NCBI RefSeq assembly: GCF_029784135.1 | Contig: NC_073746.1 | Span: 78,763,704 to 78,827,703 of the forward strand | From: Toxorhynchites rutilus septentrionalis | Taxonomy: Eukaryota; Arthropoda; Insecta; Diptera; Culicidae | Length of the DNA: 64,000 bases | Direction of reading: 5' to 3' | Notes under the pieces: model-generated | The model's input: only the letters and a program-made list of their open reading frames with translations | Told to the model about the DNA's origin: nothing | Databases searched by the model: none | Program-made: the position numbers and the translations under genes | In this document: piece by piece, positions 23,704 through 32,992 of the stretch | Layout: each line of letters opens with the position of its first letter | Numbering within the stretch: the stretch's first letter is position 1

Positions 23704-24641
23704 CCCAGCAAACATTAAATCGTATAATTATGCACGTGCCAAGTCTTACAAGAAATCCGAATAAATCATAATCGCATATAATATCAATCAAAGTATGCAT
23801 CGTGTATATTTGAAATCGCATAAAATGTAAAAACTCGATTTTATATACCATTATCAAATTAAGTCGCAATTCGCAACATCAATTTTATGATGTACATTGT
23901 CGTAAAATATATTTAATCCGCATCATATGCGTATATTACGCTGATGCAGTTTGTGTTTCGTATAAGCGTATAATTTAAATCGATTCAGTACTGTAGTAAA
24001 TCGTGTTGCATGCTGAAGAAAATCATGAAACAGTAAATCATATTAGATCCTAAGAAAGAACATTTTACATCATATTGAAATGTCAATGAAATGCTGATGC
24101 ACTCGAAAGTTTTAACCGCTGTTGAATTAAATTTCAGATAGCCGCGCGATACAGCTGGTGGATGATAATTCAGACGACCGGAGTTCGAACCCACATCGGA
24201 GCAGTTTTCACCAAACATCAATCTGTGCCATTTTAAACATTCATATTCTACTCCCTACACAAGTCAATCAAATAATTATTATTTCTACAAACATAAATAC
24301 TCATATATAAAAATGGCGATTTGTGAGGCTATAATAAACATTTCACGAAAATATTTTGGGCCATTTGTTTTTGTTTCTATGTCTTTAATAAATCGTATAT
24401 GAGTATGGCAAAAGTCGTATTTGGTGCTTTGACAATTCATGAATATATTCATACTAGATCGCAATTCAATTTCAACATAATCGCTATTATAGCCGGTCAA
24501 AGTTGCATATTCATCCAAACAAATTCGGTGAGCATTTGTCATGTATGTATATGGCCTCCACTTTTGCATGCATATGCCAACCAAATTTTAGGGCATATGA
24601 TGTTATATATACGCTTGTTATGCGATTTAATGTTTGCTAGG
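23704..24641. mobile_element. TA-flanked MITE-type element
   Basis: The ends are inverted repeats: CCCAGCAAACATTAAATCGT at the left and GCGATTTAATGTTTGCTAGG at the right. The TA dinucleotide lies on both sides (23,702-23,703 and 24,642-24,643). The 938-bp interior has no transposase. Target choice and TIR arrangement fit a non-autonomous Tc1/mariner-type element. A tRNA-like segment lies inside at about 24,142-24,205. Confidence 0.75.
24142..24205 (+). mobile_element. tRNA-like segment, possible SINE head
   Basis: GATACAGCTGGTGGATGATA resembles box A and GGAGTTCGAACCC is a near-consensus box B about 35 bases downstream. The arms do not form a convincing cloverleaf, so it is more likely a SINE head or tRNA relic than a gene. 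It sits inside the MITE at 23,704-24,641. Confidence 0.35.
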
Positions 24642-24649
24642 TATTCATC

Positions 24650-25190
24650 AAATCACAATATTTTACTCACTGTATGACATTTTTCATAGTTTTAATACAT
24701 AAAAAGTTTTTATATTCAGTTTATATCAATACACATGACGTTAGTCCTATTTTTTGAGTCATTCATTATCATTTTGCCACCCGGCGTAACGACAGTGGTT
24801 ATGTGCTCAAAATAGGTCGCACCGCAGTGATGTCGTGAGCATAGCATCGCTCAGTGGCCGATGACAGTACTTCGTATCTTTTGCATTCTGTTGGTGTTTT
24901 GTTCGGTAACAATAGCCTGTATACGTCCTTGTACACAAACCAAGTAAACCGAATTAGCGCTGCCGGCGCCCAGCAAATCATTTTCTAGCAAATATGCGGA
25001 TGGCACATGTTGCTAATTTCCTTAAAAATGACTCTCCTAGAGGGGTATCTTTTGAGCAAACGACAATGAGTTGATTCTCAAAGCCCTAACTGAACATCTT
25101 TGAGAAATATTAAGATTGACTACATCCAAGCGATAACGGAGACCGTTTCTTCCCAGTCCTTAAGCATCCCTTCAACCTCGCACTGTTAGC
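24650..25190. other. Unassigned region
   Basis: A moderately GC-rich stretch (24,780-24,990) lies between AT-rich sequences. No gene or repeat structure was recognised. Confidence 0.3.
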
Positions 25191-25195
25191 CTATA

Positions 25196-25728
25196 TCTAT
25201 CTGTATAAATAAAAATGGAGGCCAAATCTATTCGTAAGCGGAAAACCCGAAAAAGGGATGGTCCGATTTTAGCCTTTATTTTTTTGTATTCATCTCTTCC
25301 CGTAGATCAATATAGTGGAGAGCAAAATCGGAAAATTTTCGGAAAACTCTGAAGGAATGTCGGAAAATTGAATTCCCATATGACCGAAAATTACAGCGTG
25401 ATAAGCGTTGTTAGTCCATTCGATATTTGCGCTAGCGAAGTTGATCTTTGTTCAAAAGTGGAAATGGTTTTTCAGGCAAAACAACGAATTCCCATATCTT
25501 CTATCTATCCATATATCTATATAAATAAAAATGGAAGGCCAAGTGTGTTGTTAATCGCAAATTCCGATTAAGGAAAGGTCCCTTTTGAGTCGTCCCGACA
25601 TTTTGTTGTATTTGTTGTATTCTGCCCATAGAACAATGCTATGATAAGAAAAAGTTTAGGAATTCGTTTTAACGAATTCATATCAAAACAATAATGTTGT
25701 GTGGGACGAAGTTAGCCGGGTCAGCTAG
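25196..25728 (+). mobile_element. Helitron-like elements, copy 2 (two starts)
   Basis: Two start-like words, TCTATCTGTATAAATAAAAA near 25,196 and TCTATATAAATAAAAATGG near 25,516, share a single 3' end, GACGAAGTTAGCCGGGTCAG-CTAG at 25,728, followed by T. The inner unit is 213 bp. The segment between the two starts contains the shared upstream flank (GTTAGTCCATTCGATATTTG) also seen beside copies 1 and 3. No TIR or target duplication is present, as expected for Helitrons. Confidence 0.6.
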
Positions 25729-25736
25729 TATATATA

Positions 25737-26215
25737 CAGCCATTCCATCAAATCGATAAAGTGGTTCTCAATGGGAAACATGATTTTTCGGACCACCGGT
25801 TAACTTTGAAAAACTATATCTCAAAAATGAAAAAATACTGTCTCTGAAACCGAAATATGTCATGAAAAACATCCTCAGCTTTCTAGAAAAATATGAAAAA
25901 ATATAGAACCCTCTAGTCCAAAGCCACGAAAACAGTAAAAAACAACTACAATCGATCATTACGAAAATAAAATCCATTTTTTTGCGAGTTCAATATTTTT
26001 TTAATAAAGAGCTAGCTAATTGGCTTCAATTAGATGTGTCGATAATCGGTTCAGTGGGGAAAAACAAAAGATTTTTCGGACCACCCTAAAATGGAAATGG
26101 TCATCCTAACGAAAAATTTAAAAAATACGGGTCTAATATTTTGCGATAAAGAACAAAACTACCACTTTTCATCATAATCTGAGAACCACTATATCGATTT
26201 GACATGGAATGGCTG
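25737..26215. mobile_element. CAGCCATTCC element, complete MITE
   Basis: This 479-bp element has TIRs of about 35-38 bp: CAGCCATTCCATCAAATCGA on the left, inverted TCGATTTGACATGGAATGGC-TG on the right, with GTGGTTCTCA and TGAGAACCAC further in. It is flanked by TA within TATATA on both sides. It starts eight bases after the Helitron-like 3' end. It has no coding capacity. Partial relatives are at 17,701 and about 43,190-44,280. Confidence 0.8.
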
Positions 26216-26289
26216 TATATATGCAAAATACACATATACAAAGTATACAAGAATATACAAAAAACAATCTTACGTGCATTGCGATGTAC

Positions 26290-26430
26290 AAAGTATTAAT
26301 GAATCTGTGAGAATCAACGTTAAGAGACATTTCTACAGATCCGTAACTTTAACAGACATTTCCACATTTTTAACAGACTTTCACATATTTTTACAGATAT
26401 TTTTTTAAAAATCATCTGGCAACTCTTCGT
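26290..26430. repeat. GCCAGAT terminal-repeat-like segment, right
   Basis: A series of ACAGACATTTCCACATTTT-type words ends ATCATCTGGCAACTCTT, the inverse counterpart of 22,405-22,480. Confidence 0.35.
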
Positions 26431-26434
26431 TCCA

Positions 26435-27555
26435 CTTTTCATCGAATGTTTTCAAAACGCAGGAGTAAACATTTACGTGACTGTGACTTCGTTTGTTTTT
26501 ATTTCGTTCGGAAAAATATTATATCTGGGAAAGTGGACATTAAAAATGTGTTACTCAGTGAAGGCTGCCTGAATACGAGTGAAACGTTTTTACAAACGCG
26601 TTCAGAAACGTTTTTACAGACGCGCTGGGTCGATTTTTGCGGAGATGACAAACTAGTTCCGAATAATGGTTCCCGTATCTGTGGAGTAAGTACGATATTT
26701 GAATTATTGAAAACCAAAAGTGTAGCAAACCTTTCATACATATTTTCAGGATTATTTTGATACAAATACATCGTTACATTTCAACCGGAAAGGAAACCGT
26801 AATGCCTTCTCCACTATTAAGCCGGTAGTTGACTCAGAAGATTAAGTCCATCATCAACACGAAGCGCAGATTGCTTCACCGTTACATTAATCACCAGCAC
26901 TAGCGGATCATAATTACGTGGATTTCATTTGGCCAGCTTCATTAGCAAAGCTGTTTTCACCGACGTTAGAAAAAAAAACGTCCCCAAAACATTTCACTAT
27001 TGATATGTATGTATGTATCAAAACTCGCCAATGTCGAATTTGGCTCCCACATTAAAATCTTGGAGTGAACTAAGCGTTATTCGTAGGTTATGATATTATG
27101 TCAAGTTCTGATGCCTTGCAATATGAGATGCTCTTTCAGAAATGCAATGGTCGATTAAACAATTGACGGAAAAATGTAATTCGTTCATCTTAAAAGTTTA
27201 ATTATTTTTGCCTTTGATAACAATACCTTTTTATAGTGTTGATTATCATAAGAAAAATAACACTCCTGATCGTTGGATCTTTTTTGACAGCCGTTTTGAT
27301 TCAGTCCCCACTACCTAGTATATAATAATCAGAAGTCTGAAGAAGAGAGTTCTGTTAACAGAGACATGTAGCGTTTACAAAATGTCAGATGAAAAAATTG
27401 TTTTCCAAATTTGAGGATACACCGTGAATACGTTAATGAATTCATTTGCAAGTTTTTCTGTATTATAAATAGTAATAACGACTAGACTTTTTTCTAGCAA
27501 AGATAAACAATACCAAAAAAATGTGTAATATAAATACTGGACAATTCATTTTAAC
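26435..27555. other. Unassigned region
   Basis: Frames at 26,446-26,760 (+) and 26,499-26,771 (-) overlap on opposite strands and include a short internal duplication (GAAACGTTTTTACA..CGCG twice near 26,580-26,625). No recognised domain is present. Confidence 0.3.
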
Positions 27556-27560
27556 GAATA

Positions 27561-28014
27561 CAGGGAAACTTCGATATAACGTACCCTCGTTATAACGTAC
27601 CCTCGATATAACGTCACTCGATATAACGTACATTTTACCTCGATATAACGTACACATTTCCAAAATGTAAAGGAAAAGATTTTTCAAATTTTTTTTCCTG
27701 ATAGAACAATGAATTATCTGTATTGTGATGTTAAAACAAGTTTTGTACTTTCAATCAATCCCGAAATACAGCTGGTTTTGTGATTCCGGATTCTAAATGA
27801 ACCAAGCCTTAATCAACAGTACGAAGGGAAACATCATGAGAAAGGCTGGCTTCGTCTTCTGATTGAAGTTATTCATTAACTTTACTAAAACAGCAACACA
27901 ATAATGTATTATAGACTACGTTTGTGAGTACTTTATTCTGCTTCGATATAACGTACAATTCGATACAACGTACAATTTTGAAAGTGAAATGTACGTTATA
28001 TCGAAGTTTACCTG
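27561..28014 (+). mobile_element. Short Tigger-type TIR element, complete
   Basis: This 454-bp element is flanked by TA (27,559-27,560 and 28,015-28,016). The left end CAGGGAAACTTCGATATAAC is followed by four CGATATAACGTAC-like words. The right end is the inverted TTATATCGAAGTTTACCTG. The interior matches 16,822-17,186 in reverse orientation. It shares its TIR with the Tigger-type transposase remnant at 10,522-11,460, so it is probably a deletion product of that family. Confidence 0.8.
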
Positions 28015-28019
28015 TATAC

Positions 28020-29248
28020 AGATTGGATTTTGTGTTGATCAGTTATTCAAAGGGTTCAATTCAAACAGAATACTGTTGTGATCGGAACATTACTGTATTT
28101 CGTTTTCGTTAACATTTTTCGCAAAACACAATGAACATTTTTTTCCAAGCCTTCTTACTGAGCACAACATGCCTTCAATTGGCTGTTTCGATGTACAAAA
28201 AATGCAAAGTAACGGTGTCGAACACAATTTCGAACGAAACAAAACATCCCCAACATCAATTTAACCACCACCCCGAACAGCCACAAGCAATCACACGAGG
28301 CGGGGCAAGTAATCACGCGACTCAAATAAAGCACCATGATACGATACAATTTCTCAATTTCTCCACAAGTCAAACACGGAATGTCCCAAACAACGTATCA
28401 AGGGGACCCCCAATGCGGCACGTTTCGGGTGGAGTCTAAAACGTTGCGAAGCAAAAGTCACTCTAAGGTTAATGGCTTTCGGCAGTGTGTTCAACGAAAG
28501 TGGTGTAATCGGGTATGTGTGAGTGTGAAGCAAACAATTCAAAAAGCTAAAAGCGATTACGACCGATGGAGAGCCCAGCAGCGGATGTGGCTGGCTACCA
28601 AGCGGGGTGTGGTGTTCGATGGGGCAGGGGGGCATGACTCCCAACGGATAGTTTTGGGTTCGCTCGTGTGGAGAATAGTTACTGGTAAATGGTTGTGGGA
28701 ACATTGAAAAATTCTAAAATCAAAGCTCCCCTACTCCCGGATGAGGCTGGGTATACTAGCTGGAGAAAATGGCTTTTTGAATTGTTTCCAACTGCAGCCC
28801 TTAAATGATGATGAGGGGGAAAGACTTCCAAGTGCGCGCGATTGGGAGAAGTGCATGTACGTGTAAATAAGCGGAACGGATAGGATTTAGCGCCATAGTG
28901 TTCTCACATTCATACTAGCTGAGAGTGGGTTGAAAGGGCAACATCGATCGGATTTTGAATTTCAACTCCTGTCACGAACTGTAATGGAAATTTTTGTGGA
29001 AAAGCTGCATAATCCCTGGGTGAGTCAGTTTGAGCGAAAAGCGAAGTGTGCACAAATGGGAAATGAGCTGTAAGCAACAGTTAGAATCCCGAGTGGGACA
29101 TGTTGGAAATGCTTTATAGATACAAAATCGGTTTCAATCACCGCACAGATCAGTGGGGCTTTTTCAACTTTTTAAAACCATTTATTGCGATGAAAACGAC
29201 TGACACTGAGTTCCAGTGCAAATGATTTCACTCTTTTATTGATGATAC
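28020..29248. other. Unassigned GC-richer region
   Basis: Positions 28,230-29,100 are GC-richer and look single-copy within the window. Frames of 102 and 123 codons (+) and 116 codons (-) overlap each other and show no motif I recognise. This may be host intergenic or intronic DNA. Confidence 0.35.
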
Positions 29249-29417
29249 TTAACACTAGATTGCCCAAGGAAGTCATTTTGACTGCTTTTAAATTACAATT
29301 AGAAAAACAACTATGTATATAATTACACAAGTTTTTTGGAAGGCTGTGACTTTTTGTACAACATATAAATACGTTTATTAATAGTTGTAGTTACCTCTCC
29401 CTCTTTCATTTCTGGTA

Positions 29418-29518
29418 CCGTCATCCGGGGTGAAATAATTGGGTATAAATCTAACAATATAAATCGGAAATATTCACATTTTTCTGAAATTAGTGATCAA
29501 TTTGGCCCCGGTTTACTG
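29418..29518 (-). mobile_element. Small TA-flanked CCGGGG element
   Basis: This 101-bp segment lies between TA at 29,416-29,417 and TA at 29,519-29,520. It begins CCGTCATCCGGGGTGAAA and ends GGCCCCGGTTTACTG, imperfect inverted repeats. Its reverse complement starts CAGTAAACCGGGGCC, similar in style to the ends of the element at 42,743-44,622. It is inserted inside the piggyBac-like element. Confidence 0.45.
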
Positions 29519-29889
29519 TACATATATATGTGTTTTACCTATATTGCCCAGAAGCAATCATTTTGACTGCTTGGGAATTTTAAATAATTAAATGACTCTT
29601 ATTATTGAATTGAGTAAATTTCCTCTATGACCAGTTCGGCTTTGTATTGAAATGACAGTTTTCATTACTTTTTCAATTACCGTCACATGATAACATACAA
29701 GTACATGGCAAATTGTGGATTTGGGTGTATATTTTATAATTTGCACAAGTAGTATTTGTTGTCGAATTTTTATGCTGCGATACTTGTGCTAACAAGTTGT
29801 TTGTTTTATATCTTTTGACTCATAAATTCAGGAAATGAATGTGAAATAAAACTGAATTATTGAAAAATCTAACGAACATAAATTAATAT

Positions 29890-30870
29890 TTCTCCGATAT
29901 AGAATCAGATACAACAAATTCTGAGCCACCATCTGAAGATTAAGCGGATTATGTTCAAAGTGAAACATTTGACACTGAAGATAGCGATGAATAGTCGATC
30001 ACCAATGATGAACATGAAAGTGTCATCAATATAGATGCAGGATGCTAATTATTTCAGATTCTGATGAAGAAACAAATGGAAATACCTTTTTTCTCATCGA
30101 AACAGATATCGATGGTATTACGATTATTATTATACGAAGGTAATATTCCTGGAAAACGAGGATCTACTTTTGAGTGTGTGGAAGGGTCATCAAGCTACGC
30201 AAAAAAGAACATTATGTCAGATAATCTCATCAATGTATTCTTGTTGATAAAAAATAACAATATTATCAAACATATTAAAAATGCACAGTAGAAGAAGGCT
30301 GTCGAATTTTGAGGAACGATTGAATCACAATAATACCGGAAATACGTAAAATGAGGTTTTATATGCTCGTGGAACTTACAAGGCAAACAAATTAAACTGG
30401 TTCATTGAAAAACAATGGCCATAGAAAAGGTTTAGCAAATCCTACGATTTATTCGTTTTGACAAAATATGAAAAAAAAGTAGACACATACAAACAAAACA
30501 AAATGCCTTCGGAAATAAAAGACATGTTCATTGAAAATAGTCAGGCTTGCCATCAATCAAAATATAACAGTTGATGAACTATTATTTCCGTCAGAAGCCA
30601 GATGCAGGTTTACATAGTATATGTCTATTCAAAGGGAAAGAGTTCTTGTTCCAATTAGCAGAACAGCTTTTATATAGAATATACATAGAATAATTCAGCA
30701 GAATATGAAGACTTACAAAGACCGATTGCAAAATCATCAAATGCAACCGAAAATTTGTCAAATCCTACTTTACTGCAACAATAAAACTAAGAATATATGT
30801 GAAAAATGTCAAAAGTATGTTTGCGGAAGATGTACACATAAAAAAAACATAACAAATAATAATGCATAGT
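29890..30870 (+). pseudogene. piggyBac-like transposase, multiply broken
   Basis: The forward strand shows the acidic N-terminus typical of piggyBac transposases (DIESDTTNSEPPSED near 29,900, then ETFDTEDSDE) broken by stops. A segment near 30,200-30,290 reads IMSDNLINVFLLIKNNNIIK and resembles the N-terminal part of DDE_Tnp_1_7 domains. The C-terminal cysteine-rich domain is well preserved at about 30,745-30,835: ICQILLYCNN, then ICEKCQKYVCGRCTH, a zinc-binding pattern seen at the end of piggyBac proteins. The catalytic aspartates are not identifiable. TTAA flanks and the CACTAGA tips support the assignment. It is a dead copy. Confidence 0.65.
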
Positions 30871-31139
30871 TTTATTCCCAAGCGAAATATTTTTTACGTG
30901 GGACTACGTCTAACCGGAGTATATGGGGGCTAAAATAAAAACATAAACACATAATATGCAGGAAAAAATGAAAGATTTCGAATGCTTATAACTCAACTGA
31001 TAGGGAATATTTATACGCTTCTATCGCGATTAATAAAATGTTATTTTTCATTAGATAAACAATTGAATAACTGTAGAATGTTAAGCGTTATCTAAACGCC
31101 CTAACTGCCTCGTTTCGATTTGCCCGATTTACGGTTTCC

Positions 31140-31640
31140 CCAACACAGTCATCATAACCAAGCAGCCTTGGGGAAATCGGCATCGCGAATACATGAAAGT
31201 ATGGGGATATTTGTTCTCACCGAAATGTGTTCCCCAACACAGACTTCAAAACCAAGTAGCGTTGGAGAAATCGGCATTGCAAATACATGAAAGTCGAGGA
31301 CAGTTTTGTTCCGACTGAAATGTGTTTCTCTAATACATACTTTTAATACATGGAGCGTGGGGAAATTGCAAATTCATGCAAGTCGAGGGGCATTTTTGTT
31401 CCGACTGAAATATATTTCCCTAACACAGACTTCAAATCCATGGAGCGTGGGGAAATTGGCATTGCAAATTAATGTGATTCGGGCGCATTTTCGTTCCGAC
31501 TGAAATCTGTTTACCTAACATCTCTAACTTCAAATCCATGGAGCGTGGGGAAATTGGCATTGCAAATACATGCAAGTCGGGGGCATTTTTGTTCCGACTG
31601 AAATGTGTTTACCTAATATAGACTTCTAAACCAAGGTGTC
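31140..31640 (-). repeat. Array of ~92-95 bp repeats inside P-end copy 3
   Basis: About five to six units carry the inverse of the copy-1 words: CTAACACAGACTTCAAA..CCA, then GGGGAAAT.GGCATTGCAAAT, then TTTTTGTTCCGACTGAAAT. Landmarks near 31,237, 31,336, 31,423, 31,525 and 31,618 give a period of about 92-100 bases. The short frames here are artefacts of the repeat. Confidence 0.75.
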
Positions 31641-31696
31641 ATCATATCAAACGTAAAAGGACTGTCATTTAATTTACTTGTAACAAAGAACATAAT

Positions 31697-32088
31697 AATT
31701 TCAGGGCCCTCAATTGACCATCTTTCTGTTCTTTTCCACGGTCGAAAATAGATCGATTCATCCATACAACTGCTCTGCTCTGCAAGAAACATCGGGCTGC
31801 TGTTCTAATAATAACCCAACAATGATTACTATCAACTGTCTCCGCTGTCCGGTCTGCTGAACAATGGAAGAACAGAAAGAATACCCTTACGCCGAAATGG
31901 CTACTACTGTGTAATTTACCATAATGTAATGGAACAGAAAACTTAACGCCTAAATGGCTACTACTAACTACTGTGTAATTTACAGTTTATAGAAACATAA
32001 ACATATGTACATGTACACGATTAAAACCCGGCTCTGTTACAGCTAAAATGCTAATGAGCCTAATAAATAAATAAATGGGATAAAAAAA
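31697..32088 (+). mobile_element. Retroposon 3' tail with 12-bp target duplications
   Basis: The insert is bounded by the perfect direct repeat AAAGAACATAAT (31,685-31,696 and 32,089-32,100) and ends in a run of A, proof of target-primed retroposition. It contains CTTACGCCGAAATGGCTAC, CCCGGCTCTGTTACAGCT and GCCTAATAAATAAAT, the same tail as the SINE at 7,339-7,849. It has no tRNA-like head, so it may be a 5'-truncated SINE or the 3' end of the partner LINE. It interrupts P-end copy 3. Confidence 0.8.
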
Positions 32089-32992
32089 AAAGAACATAAT
32101 CATAAAACATGTACAGTAGGAATAATATTTAACTTAAGGAAACATTGTATCATTAATATATAAGTATGTAGCCTACATTCGTTTGACGCACATGAATAAA
32201 TAAATCTATCAAAATTCATGAATTGACCTTACATGGCAGTATACAATCTTTTTACTCACAAAGCAAGTATATTGGATTCAGTCGAATTCGGAAATTGTTT
32301 CATTCAATCAAAAATTTAATCAATACAAACGAATGATTGCTAAGGTAGTCCCACGTCAGCCTTGCGGTTATATCATAGATATAACCCACCCATTTTATTC
32401 CATTGTTAATATGTACAAACAACTTATCATCTAACTGTAAATAATATAAAAAAAAATATAAAAAATTTATTTCAAACGAATTTCTTTACACATTAGTTAG
32501 TCTTTCGCAATGAAGTCTTTTTGACTGCTTTTGGGCGGTCTAGGTATACACAAAGTTTCAGTCTTTCTAGTGTTAATTGGTGGATGGTAAATTTGCTGGC
32601 AGCCAGAACTTTCACCTTTGCAACGACGCTTATGTTCTTCGAATTGAACTCACAGTGCGCAAATGTCAAATAATTTTGGATGAATAACTCGAATCGATCC
32701 TCGTTCACGAAGAAAAAAAGTTAAAAAAAAACTTTTATATTTACTAATTTTTTAATATTTACTAATATAGAATCGTAGGCATATGACGAAACAACTAACT
32801 GTGGATAATGGAAATCCGATGTGCCCCACGATTTTATTTTAGTTTCATCATTGCCCTAGTTTATTGAAGGAAGGGATGTGATAACTACTAACTGCTACTT
32901 GCCTTGCCTATTTTTTTCTAGCTTTCAGTGCATTAAACCGTTTAACTTAAAAAAGTTTTTTTTTTACTTTTTTTATTTTCTAGTTTTTAGTA

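Larger units (their letters stand above)
30893..32388 (-). mobile_element. P-end family element, copy 3
   Basis: In minus orientation: the plain end at the left is TTACGTGGGACTACGTC, and the right end is GGTAGTCCCACGTCAG followed by CGGTTATATCATAGATATAA-CC, the outer palindrome with perfect 9-base arms. The right module of copy 1 (AAGCGTTATCTAAACGCCC), a repeat array (31,140-31,640) and the AT-rich left module follow in inverse order. The element carries a 392-bp retroposon at 31,697-32,088. It lies inside the piggyBac-like element, so it inserted after it. Confidence 0.7.
29253..32572 (+). mobile_element. piggyBac-like element, decayed, with nested insertions
   Basis: The element is flanked on both sides by TTAA (29,249-29,252 and 32,573-32,576), the piggyBac target. 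It starts CACTAGATTGCCCAAGG and ends CTTTCTAGTG, giving the inverted tip CACTAGA. Subterminal words GAAGTCATTTTGACTGC (left) and GAAGTCTTTTTGACTGC (right) are shared. A decayed transposase lies at 29,890-30,870. The right half contains a P-end element (30,893-32,388), which itself carries a retroposon (31,697-32,088), and a 101-bp MITE lies near the left end. Without these insertions the element would be roughly 1.7 kb. Confidence 0.75.

Noticed and set aside
22405..26430. A single ~4-kb transposon bounded by GCCAGAT inverted segments
   Set aside because: Only short end words match and the interior is made of unrelated nested elements, so I list the two segments separately and do not claim a complete element.
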